64,000 bases of DNA from Tetranychus cinnabarinus (taxonomy: Eukaryota > Arthropoda > Arachnida > Trombidiformes > Tetranychidae): assembly GCA_022266195.1 (NCBI GenBank), contig WHVY01000001.1, positions 5,518,001 through 5,582,000 of the forward strand. Reading direction: 5' to 3'. Of the stretch, positions 25,601 through 37,261 are shown piece by piece. The translations under genes and the position numbers were made by a program. Below the pieces are notes generated by a model. The model saw only the letters and a list, made by a program, of their open reading frames with translations. It had not been told where the DNA came from and made no database searches. Numbering within the stretch: position 1 is the stretch's first letter; every line of letters starts with the position of its first letter.

Positions 25601-28600
25601 TGTCTATAAATCCAAATGAAACTTTATCTCATCCAATTGAACTGAACTTTGAAGAAGAGAGAAACTTTGATTTCTCTATTACTCTTCTACTCTTACTCCA
25701 GATGATGTTATCCTTGCATCCCTTGACCATCTCACCAACAGCTAACACAAACCTATCAACTGACCAACAAAATTTTACCATCTTCTCCATCTTGTCTGGT
25801 CACACTAATGACACTTCTCATGGGATCTATTGCTATCAAATCCTATCCTGAAAAGTTCTGGTTACCTTCACTAAACCTTGTTAAAAGAAGCAAAGTGAAC
25901 CCAAAAACTCTTTTACCTTGGATTAACCCAAAAGATACTTTTTTCAATCTAAAAAGTCTATTGGGTTTGCCTTTGCAAGTTTCAATTGAAAATATTGAAA
26001 TAACCCAAAAAATTGTAATCAAATCGCTTACCATTATCTTGTTAATTAACTATTCATTTGAATTGTTTGATCATGCAAAAGATGAGAATCAGTTTAATTA
26101 TCTTTCCACTCTCAACTGCAACTTAATGAGATTTTGTGACAAAAACTCAATCAACAATCAATTGAATTACTCCGTCATAATATGGAGTAAAATTTTTCTT
26201 CGTTATTCTATTACAAATCATGAGTGAACAAATATAATTAATGATAACCTGATAAGTACTCAATTTAATCCTTTCCCCTGAACAGAATGAGAACCTTTTT
26301 TTGACAATTAAATGAAAGGATAAACTATTTTCCTCCTTCATCCCATCATCTTGCTTTCACCATTCATCCTCTTATCCTTAATTTTACTCTTTTTGATCAG
26401 ATTAGTTAAGCCTTTATAAATAGGATTTAATATTCATTGTTCATGTTAATCATTATACAATGTAATTCACTTCTCTATTCAAATTAATATCATTATTATA
26501 ACATTGCAATTCTCATTGAAACTCTTCTCCCTTTCATTATCCATTTCATTACACCTAACAAATCAGTCAATCCAATGATCAGACAATTGATCCAATCCAA
26601 TCAATATTCATCATTATTTGCTCCATTGATTATATTTCAATTTCAACCTTTTCTCTATCATCAACCTTTCTCCTTTTTATGATCACTTTTACCTTTACCA
26701 TTTAATGATTGTATTAATGTATCTCACCATTTGCCAACCATTCACACTTGAGCCAAAAAATATTGATCCAAGACAACAATTAATGGTTAAAATACAAATC
26801 ATTGTATTACAATTACAGATTACTCGAGTTGGTAAAACATTGAAATCAACCCAAAATGACATTTGAAAAGATCGTTAAAACAAAAGACAAAATTTTGTCC
26901 AAAAAAATCAATAAAATGTTGATTTTAAATTAATGATTAAAGTTTAAAGTTAAACATGAAACGTAAAAATGAAACAAAATGTTTTTCCTTGAGCAAAAAT
27001 TATCTAATTGACCATTTTACTGTTACAGGTTAACCCTAAAGTTACAAGCGATCATAATGAACAACAATAACATTATCAATATCAAAATATCAGTCCAAAT
27101 CTTAAGAATCAGTTACTTAAGAATAGGAATCTTTCAATGATACTTTGTTCAGCTTTGAAAGCTCAACCCTGAACACACAAAAAAAACAGAGTAAAGAAAC
27201 AACAAAAACTCTGAAAAAGAAGAAGAAAAAATTGTCTTTTTGTCCTCCTCTTCATCCTCATCTTTTCCCTCTTGATCATCATTTTGCTTCTCTGTCTTTT
27301 CATATTATTTATCTTTCATTTCCTTACCATTCGTGCTTGGAATCCCTGAGAGACAAGATTCGACTTGGAATCGATTTTACCTCAGGACTTTATCTTCTCT
27401 TACCTTATTTATCTTTTCTCCTCTTCTTCTTGTTCATCTCATTCTTTTATCATTTTTCTCTCCATCTCTGGATGAATGTCACACAAGATGAATAGATAGA
27501 TAAATGAGGAAAGATGTACACACATAAATACAGCAATTCTGAGACTTGTTTTGTGTTTTGTTTTGCTATTTATTTTTGCCAACTTCAACCGTCATCATGA
27601 TGATGATCAAAGCAGTATCAGCATCATTTATAATTGTAACTTTATTTTAACCCATAATAAAGTGTCTTGTAAACTCGTTATATTAATACTGTTCTTGGTT
27701 TCACTTGATAGTCGCTTCTATTGTTGTGTTGTTATTTTTTTGAAGGCTTTAAGATTGATTGCAATTATTTAGATTGTCAATTATTCAACAGTAACTCTGT
27801 TTAGTTTAATTCATGAGTTGAATGTAAAAATGCTGGGAATAAGATTCCTGGTGAAAATGAAAACAAAATCAACTTTTTTTTCTTCTTCTTCTTTTCATGT
27901 ATTTTTTTGTTCCTTTTCATTTTATCTCATCAAATTACATCTAATTCATTTTGACATTTCACATTATTGTTAGTTTTTATATTTCTCTGTTTTTCCTGGT
28001 TAATCAACTCAACCATTTGTTTCCCCTTCACTTTTTAAAGCAACTTTCATTGTGCCAATCAATTTGTAGATTGGTGAAAATTTAATCAATCAATTGCTAA
28101 TTCGGGTTGACATTGACATGGAAGTCTATCTTGAGATTATTCAATATCAAGTAATCTTGTTTCCAACAATTTTCTTGATTCTCAATTTTGTTTCATTTTC
28201 AGAGTAAACCCAAAATCTATGAGAATCAATAATTAATGAAACTGTAAAGTTGATATTGAAATTTTCTGGTTAAACCAAGTTTTTTGTTTGTTTTTACATT
28301 CATAAATTTTCAATGTAATAACATTTGCTAATTTAATTTTGGTTAATCAGGAAATTTCAGGATAAAATCGCCTGAAAAAGCATGTTCTCTTTACTCTTGG
28401 AAAGGGAGAAAATTTTCAAATAATCAATAAAAATGTTGGGCAAAGAGTTGGAAAAGGTAAATAAGATAAAACTCTGAACTATTTGAAATGAGATTGAATA
28501 AGGAAAGAAAAGGATTTTCAGCAATCATCAAGTTTTGCCATGTTTATTCATAATGAAAATGAATCAAAGGTTCATGCTTTGTTGTTCATGTTATTACAAA

Positions 28601-30165
28601 TCAATTTTGAATAATTTCAAGTTTGCTTAAAGGTGAACAACTGTAATAATGAGAGATTGAATCAAAAATGTTATCATTTTTTTTCTTCACAAAAATGAAT
28701 ATTTTCCAGATTTTGACTGAGAAAAGCAACTTTTTTCAAATTTCATTTTCGCCTTTGGTAACTCATGTGATAACAAATTAGGATTGAAGGTAAAAACGAT
28801 AATAATATTAAAATAAATTTATTCAATTTATATAACCAGTTACATGTAACTGTTGTAAAAATTTACTCCAACTGTTCAAGTTGAAAAATCAGTCAAGTAA
28901 ATAATAAAAATAAATTGTTTCAATTGAAACATGAAATGATTTGTCAGCAACACTTGAATGATATTGCATCCAAGATTATCGTTTTTATTGTCATTAATGG
29001 CTCTAATCATTCTAAATGTTTTCACCCAATTTTCCTCAATTCAGATTCTCTGATTTATTAATTTCTCTCAAGGATTACAATTACAAATTGTAATACAACA
29101 GCAAATCTGTAAGGCCTAGTGTCTAGGAAATAATCAATACTTTTAGGTAAACCCAAAAGTGTTTCCCATTTTCTGGTTCATTTTATGTTAAATTTGAAAA
29201 AAGCTAAATCTCATCAATTCATTGAATCATTGTTTAGCTTAACAATTAATCTTTTCATTTGATTCTGTTTGGTGAATAGAAACTTCCATTGAAAGGTTGA
29301 TATTTTTTTCTGTTGACTTTGAATTCTGCTAAAAAAATGTCTTCAAATGAATCTCATTTTCTGTGTAAACTTTGAGCTTGAAAATGGGCTTTTTATATTT
29401 AAAATTGATTTGAACTGAAAATTGAATGATTCAATTGTTTGATTTTAATCAGTAAATCCTTCAGAAAATGTCAAATGCTTTTAGGTTCACTTATTTTGTC
29501 AACATTAGTTGACAACAAGTTGATACATTTTCAGGTGAAATGTTACAATTGATTGTCACTTTTCATTTAATTATTTGCTTTGACCGTTTCTTTATTGGAT
29601 AAAATTGTGAACCCAAACTGGACATTCACTGGTTTAATTTTGGTTCAACATTTAACCATTTTACCTTCATTTGTGCTTTTGTATGCTCATAATATTAATC
29701 ACTTTGCCAACCCTTTTACCTTTGCCTGTAACCAATATTTACTTTATCAATTATTGAACCCGAATCTTGAACATTTTCATCTTCATTTATCTTCTCACCA
29801 GCAACTTGATTAAACTCTTTGTAAACAGAACTTACTTTTTGCCTTTCAGATTTTGTTTCAAGTTTCATCCAATCTTTAAAAAGCAGAATAAATATGTTTT
29901 AAGTTATAATTGTAAAAGGCTTCATTGTTTGTATAACTGAACCATCTTCAGATTTTTACCCAAAAAAATTATCATATTCTCTTCTTTTTACCTGTTTCAT
30001 ATTATCATACTAAATACAAATTTTCTTGTTCTTTTTAATTGAATTCCAGAAAACCGTCATAATTCAACTTGTACTAGTCATTCAAATCAAATTGGATCAT
30101 CAAATTGGAGCCTTGCCATTTCATTGATTTCATTAATCATGTGCTTCTTACCTAGCTTAAGGTAA
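22685..30165 (+). CDS. Ace: Acetylcholinesterase, GPI-anchored form
   Basis: Three exons: 22685-24450, 24540-24721 and 30050-30165; 687 aa. The protein hydrolyses acetylcholine at cholinergic synapses. Seen in the sequence: a hydrophobic signal segment about residues 60-72 behind an unusually long N-terminus, a His run at 104-110, the choline-site Trp in GATEWNPN (W193), oxyanion-hole GGG 226-228, FGESAG with catalytic Ser308, RDEG with Glu435 and GVIHGEE with His549. The end RGLRAKQCAFWKNFLPKL matches the conserved core terminus. The last exon adds one Cys and, after a small-residue site (GSSNW), a hydrophobic tail, as expected for a GPI signal. Residue 439 (Torpedo 331) is Trp and residue 391 is Thr, both resistance-associated in spider mites; Gly228 is wild type. 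Intron 2 is 5.3 kb. Confidence 0.93.
24722..30049. other. Large second intron of acetylcholinesterase
   Basis: 5.3 kb between the conserved end of the catalytic domain and the C-terminal exon. No other gene is recognisable inside it. Other in-phase acceptors followed by short open tails occur, for example at 25149 and 29536, but their tails lack a GPI-signal or T-peptide character. Confidence 0.65.
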
Positions 30166-32879
30166 TCATTGGTTTAACCCATTGGAAAGGAATATCAACA
30201 TTTTTTTTGCAAGAATTAAAACCGATGACAAGATGATGAAAGTAAAGCAAATAACCATAAATTGGACACTTTGGACATTTTGTATCGATCAACTGAACAT
30301 GAGCATAAAAGGAATGGAAAGAGAAACAAAAAGTTACACAAATCCCAATACAAGCAAAAATAATCTCAACAATAATATTAATAATCAAATCACTCACACT
30401 ATAGTGCCTAGCAATTTATTAATAATATCAATATATCACAATAACTATACCACTAATCAACGGTTAAACTTTCAATAATCATGTGTAAAGAGGAGATGGA
30501 AACATGTTTCTGGATGGTTGATGAGAAATTCAATTAGGAATTGTCAATCTCTAGATGATTTTCGGATAAGATGATCACACAAGATAACCAAATCAAAGGA
30601 AACATCAGTCAAGGAATGGATTACCAGTAAAGAGAAGAACCAGATTTATTGAAGGCCTAATTGTTCATCGACACATAGCAGCTTGATGAAGGTTGGCTAT
30701 CAACTGAGGATCGAATTTTCTGGTTTTCGAATTTGGTTTATTCTTGAAACATTGAAACATTCCTGCGACAGGAAGAAAAGTACGCCAAGAAGAAATGAAA
30801 GAAAGCAAATCAAGAAATGGGAATTGTCTCTTGATTTGATAACATTTCTCTCCTCTTAACATTACTATTTTGAAATGTTCTTATCCATCATCATTACCTT
30901 CACCATCGTGTTCTTCATCTTCATCTTGCTCTCTCTCAATCTCCACCCAAAGCACAGGGAAAAATATCAACTCTACATTGGAAGATTCAATAGGCAGCGG
31001 AAAAAACAAAATAAATATATTATATAATACAAATAATGGGAAGCTTTCCTATCCACGCAAACATATTCATCTGATAACGAAAATAAGGTTGTGTCTCATC
31101 ATTTTCATCATCAACTTCATCAACTCCATCATCTTCATGGTCTTCTTCATCCTCATAATCATCACTCTTATAATCTGGTTGGAGAGAAAGTAACCCACAT
31201 CATGATGGTAAAATTGTGTGTAAAGGCAATTTCTTGGTAACAAGACTCGAAAAACAGGGAAATATTCATCTCGTGATCTTTTACAAATTTAGATTGGAAT
31301 ATTTGAAGAGCAAAAATTTACTCAATTTATTCGTGAATCCAGAACACCATTCAGAAAGGGAAAAGATCTGTAAACAAATTTTCGCCTTCCCAGTTTAATT
31401 TAATAACCAAGGAAGGTAAAAATGCTAACAACATTAGCATCGCTCATCATCTCATTCTCATACTCAATAATCATTATCACCATATCAGCATCTTCATCAT
31501 TTGAATCAAGGTTGTGTCATTATATATGTATATATATGCATATATATAATTATTATTGGTCGGTACGAACTACTTACAGCAAAAAATGGAATCCAAATTG
31601 TTGTTATCATCTTAATTTTCTTCTTCTTCATCAACTTCTTTTCAATGTTGCTAACATTATCAACATTTGTTAACTTGATCATCACAATTAACCAGATTTA
31701 AGTTAGCTTGTTAGATAAATTGAAGTCTTACATTTCCTTTTGATCAACAATGAGCAATGTTTTGGTTGCTTTACCAAAAGGTTACAGCGAATGCAAAAAG
31801 ACTAAACAATTTGAAAATCTTTATTTTAAAGCACTAATTTAGCAAGTTAGCAATCAATGCAACAATTTATAAACCAAAAGAAAAGCCTAATCACAATTAC
31901 CTAACCACTATTAACTAGTCAAGTCTCATGATTTGCGCCAAGTCAGTCAATTTTGTTAATTTGCTCCATTTGTTCATTTTATTAGACAGTCTTTTTGATT
32001 TGATTTAGACAATTTAAATTCAGACTTGATTCTAGATTATTATGTGGATAAATAATTAACTGAGCTTAAAGTATGTGAATATAAGTGAATTTGTTAATCT
32101 TGCAATAATTTCAATAGTAATGACCTTACACTGCAAATTCATATCATGTTTCCATTTCAATGAGGTGTTTATCAACAGCAGAAAGTAATTCATGGTTGTG
32201 ACCATTTCCCTCCAAACCTAATTAAAACTTAATTAACTAAAACACAAGCATAAAGAGAAAGGCACAATTAACTCACAAATTTAACAAAAAATAAATATCA
32301 AACTGATTTGGTGAAAAAAGCAAAATTTTAAAATGAAACCAAAAAAAGCTCGAAAGCACTCAATTCGATAAGATTATTGATGAAATTAATAATTATAACG
32401 ATAATGCTATTGTCTAATGTTTTAATATTCAATATTACTGATTAATTAATATGATTATCATTCTTAATACAATAAAATATAAAAAAATGAATTGCAAGTT
32501 AACAGCAAATAAATGAAACAAAAACAAAAACATTTAACATGTAAAAAAACAATTTCAAGCCAAAATTGTAATCACTAAGCAAGTGAATTGATGGTTGTGT
32601 TGATATTTATTATTATTACTTCTATTATTTAAAAGCAATTAAATCGTTGATTATTAATAAATAAATTAAAACAAATAAACAAAATTGTGCAAATCTTTTT
32701 TACCAAAACACAAAACGAGAAAATTTAGACGATCATTTACAAGTTTCCGAGCAAATTATAGCGCTTTGCAGGCTAATTGTTCACAAGGAATTTCAGATGA
32801 AAATACAAATTCCAATAAAAGTAGTCGAAAGTATTTGAATAATATTCTATTCGTTTCTGGTTACCTGATGATATGAGGT
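30166..32879. other. Intergenic, with one hydrophobic open frame of doubtful status
   Basis: An open frame at 30870-31193 has a Ser/Cys-rich start and a strongly hydrophobic end (about 35 residues of Ile/Phe/Leu, then WLERK). Its codons may simply reflect ATC/TTC-rich simple sequence on this strand. An acceptor at 30959/30960 is in phase with acetylcholinesterase exon 2, so it could be an alternative 3' exon, but nothing confirms this. A TA-rich tract (TATATATG repeats) lies at about 31518-31550. I see nothing else. Confidence 0.4.
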
Positions 32880-33330
32880 TATCAATATCATCCTGTGAGC
32901 AAGAGGTCGTTAAAAAAATCCAATGTGAATTGTAGCATTGTAACGCAATGAAAACCTTACCAAACTTAAAACATAAAACTTAAAACCCAATATGGGTAAA
33001 ATGTTTGGTTCACCGGTAAAACTAATGCTGAGCAGTAATGAGTTGCTTGAATCGTTTAACATTGACTGTAGCCTTCGAAGTCCGAGTATGATGACTTTGA
33101 AGGCAAGTGACTCGATGAGGTCAATACTGTTATTGAGAGCAAACAAAAGATCAAGTTGAAATAAGCACAAATAATTCAAGTACAGAACAGTAATATTTCG
33201 GAATGGCATAATTTGTAGCAATGTATGGCTGTTGAAACTGAGGCCAAGCATGAATAAGAGATCATATTGCAACTAGTTTTATTCAAGTCTCAATTTAAGT
33301 CTGATATAATTCAAGTTGAAATTAGATTTA
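32880..33330 (-). pseudogene. Inverted fragment of the NRF-6-type gene (exon 2 and flank)
   Basis: The minus strand here matches 18440-18890 of the intact gene: part of intron 1, exon 2 with the SHLAFKVI, LRRLQSML and SLRYNATIHIG regions, and the exon 2 end. Small indels and frame changes break it; for instance the exon 2 stretch no longer reads through. It is in the opposite orientation to the remaining pseudogene exons at 35100 onward and abuts the left end of the second fold-back element. Confidence 0.8.
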
Positions 33331-35098
33331 GTTAACAAACATCGGATCCATCGTAAAGGTCCTAATAAGTGCTCGGAATGTACATAGAGGAAATTTTGCA
33401 GAGGAATTGGACATACAAAGAACTTAAGATCTTTGTTGAACTGATGCCGAAACTTTCTGATAGGTCTTTAAGCTATTATTAATAATTATATTGGGGTTTC
33501 AATACATTATTATGTTAAAACATTGGGTTTTGTTACTAAAAAGACACAAATAGCAACAATTGATGCTTTTATGCACAAATTGAAACAAGTTGAGCAAACG
33601 CTAAAAGTAAAATGGGCAAAAACGGGCAATAATTAACTTCTTGTGCATATAAACTCTGTTAGTTTGTAGGGAATTAAAAACTGAATGCATTAGTACGGTT
33701 CAAAAGCTTCTTCGATCTATATTCTTCGAGAAAATCGATTTCGAAGTTGAAACTTTGATCGCTGTTTGTACGATAACGGAAGCAGATTTTTTATTGAAAC
33801 TTCATTGTACAGATGTTATTTTTGATGGTGAACCAGAAAATGGACTTAATTTAAGAAATAAAATATCACATTTTCTGCAAAACAGATAAGTTCGATTTTC
33901 ACTTAAACCGAACTTTTTCAGTGACCGTGTAATTTAGAGATCTGAAACTTATGATTAATCCATAAAAATTAGTTGGTCACACCATGGACTGAACGATTTT
34001 TTCAATTCATCAACAGTTTTCTCGATTTTGGTCATTGACCGGAAAACTTTGAACCTCGATATTTCGAGACTGGTGACACCTAAAATCATCATTCTATGGC
34101 TAAACAAGACATTTTATCATGCAAAATAATGTAGTATAACTCAAATTTTTCAATAATGAATATCCTTTCAACAAACATGATTTGTGTTTGAGTAACCATT
34201 TAACTTTATGAATAAATTTTAAATTTGACAACATATGCAATGCAATACTATAACTTTATTTCGACGGATCTTGAATAATACAATAGTTGAAGATGTTTTA
34301 GTCCATATTAATATGTATTGTTTGGTCATAGAATGATGATTTTAGGTGTCACCATTCTCGAAATATCGAGGTTCAAAGTTTTCCGGTCAATGACCAAAAT
34401 CGAGAAAACTGTTGATGAATTGAAAAAATCGTTCAGTCCATGGTGTGACCAACTAATTTTTATGGATTAATCATAAGTTTCAGATCTCTAAATTACACGG
34501 TCACTGAAAAAGTTCGGTTTAAGTGAAAATCGAACTTATCTGTTTTGCAGAAAATGTGATATTTTATTTCTTAAATTAAGTCCATTTTCTGGTTCACCAT
34601 CAAAAATAACATCTGTACAATGAAGTTTCAATAAAAAATCTGCTTCCGTTATCGTACAAACAGCGATCAAAGTTTCAACTTCGAAATCGATTTTCTCGAA
34701 GAATATAGATCGAAGAAGCTTTTGAACCGTACTAATGCATTCAGTTTTTAATTCCCTACAAATTAACAGAGTTTATATGCACAAGAAGTTAATCATTGCC
34801 CGTTTTTGCCCATTTTACTTTTAGTGTTTTGTCAACTTGTTTCAATTTGTGCATAAAAGCATCAATTGTTGCTATTTGTGTCTTTTTAGTAACAAAACCC
34901 AATGTTTTAACATAATAATGTATTGAAACCCCAATATAATTATTAATAATAGCTTAAAGACCTATCAGAAAGTTTCGGCATCAGTTCAACAAAGATCTTA
35001 AGTTCTTTGTATGTCCAATTCCTCTGCAAAATTTCCTCTATGTACATTCCGAGCACTTATTAGGACCTTTACGATGGATCTAATGTTTGGTACCTAAA
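33331..35098. repeat. Second copy of the long inverted repeat (fold-back element)
   Basis: The left arm, about 33331-34112, and the right arm, about 34313-35098, flank a spacer of about 200 bases homologous to the spacer at 17451-17648. The arms are nearly perfect reverse complements of each other (for example GATTTTAGGTGTCACCATTC against its complement) and differ together from the upstream copy, which has a different sequence at the same place in both of its arms. No protein-coding domain is visible. Confidence 0.9.
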
Positions 35099-36540
35099 TA
35101 TAAATAAATATTACCGAAATATTACTGTTCTGTACTTGAATTATTCGTGTTTCTTCAACTTTATCTTTTGTTTGCTCTCAATAATCGAGTCACTTACCTT
35201 CAAAGTTTTTTGAGTCATCATACTCGGATTTTGAAGACTACAGTCAATGTTTAACGATCCAAGCATCAGTTTTACCGGTCAACCAAACTCCTTACTATCA
35301 TTGCGTTTTCATTGCGTAACAATTACATTGGGTTTTGGTCAATGGCTGTCAAAGACCATCAACATTCACTCAAAGATTGGCGAAGGCAAATGCATCTCAA
35401 AAGTGGTCATTGTTAGTATAAAGATTTAACCATTTTTGATATAAACACATTAAATCATGATTGATATATTTCGGTTATTTTGTCATTCTCTAGAGCTTTT
35501 CTTGTTGGTATCATTGGACTGGTTTTAATATCATCATTAGTTCACCATTTCGGTCTATATTTCACATTCAATTGCCTCTGGTTGAAGTATTTCGCTCTTC
35601 AGCAAACCCATACAAATCTGATCAATGGCCATAAAAAAGCGAGGATCTTCATACTCGATCAAATGCGTATTTTGATTTCTTTCATATTCTTGCTTATTCA
35701 TTACTTTGGTTTGATTCCCATGTCAAAATTAATCTACATGGCAGGTAAATTTGCGCTTTTTTCCCTGAAATTCGCTTTGAAAGTGTTACAGATTCTCATA
35801 TTTTCTTAATGTTTACAGAAAGTTTGGATACAATAACTTACTATTCAAGTGGATGGGGCTTTCAACCAGTTAATAGTGATTGGATTTACAGTGGCATGAT
35901 TTATGTCGGGTAAATTTTGTCTAATTTTCAACAAATATCCAGATTAATAATAACTTTTTTGCAACAGAGGATCAGCCATTGGGTTACAGTTATGGGCATC
36001 AATAAAACCAGATACATCATTTTCAACTTACGTTAAATTGTTAATAAAACGATTAGTTTTGTGAGTAACCTCCATATTTAACTGTAATGCAAATACAGTA
36101 GCAAAATAATCGACGATCTCCTACTTTTTATGATTATTTAGGTATGGCCAGTTTTGATGGTTACAGTGGCAATGAAAATGTGATACCATTATTTGGTTCT
36201 GGTTTATTCACTGCACACTGAATCGCGATCAAATGTTTGTAGTAATAACTTTTGGACTCTATTGCTGCATATTAACAATTACCAGAACGTTTATGGCTTT
36301 TTCACTCAAATAACATTGTTAACAGATTAGCCGGTTACTCTAATGAACATTTATCGCAAGCCTAACACAATATTTCGGCTCTAAACTAATTTTTGAGACA
36401 TAAACATATGCTTAACCTGTAAAATAATATGCACACTTGGATTGCCTTTTCTGTTCGTACCGCTTACCGGTAATACGACGATAAAAGCTTGATGCTAATG
36501 ATAATAGCATTGATGGACCAAAGGAAAATAACTCATTGTA
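35099..36540 (+). pseudogene. Degenerate second copy of the NRF-6-type gene
   Basis: Order and sequence follow the intact gene: a damaged exon 2 (about 35160-35340), a residue of exon 3 (about 35345-35412), a well-preserved exon 4 (about 35494-35744, still reading AFLVGIIGLVLISSLVHHFG), exon 5 (about 35818-35909) and exon 6 (about 35968-36061). From exon 7 on it is broken by indels, with a short deletion in the GSGP motif region and large deletions joining the end of exon 8 to pieces of exon 10. Exon 1 and exon 11 are absent. It cannot encode a full acyltransferase. The clean state of exons 4-6 suggests a fairly recent duplication or later exchange with the intact copy. Confidence 0.88.
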
Positions 36541-37261
36541 TTTCAAGAAGAAACAATCACCCCTCAAGTATCAAACTTTTATCACACCGGAGTTCAGTTT
36601 ATCAAATACATCCACATTTGTCACGCCATTCCATTGAGATATATTATATTTTTACGCAGGAATGTCTCTTGCTTCAAATCATGGCTCCGTAAAGAAATTT
36701 ACATCGTCAAATTATTAAACGAGCCATTTTGTATTCTTTAAGGCTAATTAAAATGTCAAATTAATATTTATTTCAATCATTTCAAGTTTCTTCCCAGATT
36801 CGTAAGATTCACTGGATCCATGGTATCCTTAAGTATCTAATCTCAGATCCGATATTTTGTTGAAAAAATGTAAACATTTGTGCTTCAAGTTCATCTTATT
36901 TATTATAAAGTTGGTTTTAATTATTGTTATTATTGATTAATCATGTTTGGTTCTCGTTTTGTGTTTAAACTGTAACTAGTCCACTAACGTGCAAAGTATG
37001 TCCCGATGGTTTACGTCTATCAGTGCCTAGTGCGTGACTCTTCCCTCGCTTGTCCAAAGGTCACCAGAAATGTCGACCGTTCAGCCAATTTTAAACAACT
37101 TACCATAGTTTCGACGACAGACAGTCTCGTATAGCAAGAGGAGATAAAAATTGCCGCCCTAGTTTTACACGTTAGTGATCGAATCTACGCCGTTAATTCT
37201 GGTTAAAGATTATAATTCCCAATCTCATCGTTTATGTTTTTACTTGTTTCTTTTCTTTTAG
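36541..37261. other. Duplicated block and upstream region of the TTC19-like gene
   Basis: 36541-37090 matches the sequence just after the intact NRF-6 stop (21140-21610). The duplicated unit therefore ends close to the TTC19-like gene, and the likely first exon of that gene should lie here. I could not find an ATG with a donor in the phase needed for the exon at 37262; the frame starting at 37006 is open for 42 codons but its possible donors are in the wrong phase. Confidence 0.55.

Noticed and set aside
25507..26227. Open frames inside acetylcholinesterase intron 2
   Set aside because: They have low-complexity composition and no splice signals in phase. The 116-base exon at 30050 gives a complete and sensible protein.
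31422..31701. Open frames in Ile/Ser-rich sequence
   Set aside because: They lie on ATC/TAT simple sequence without splice or homology support.
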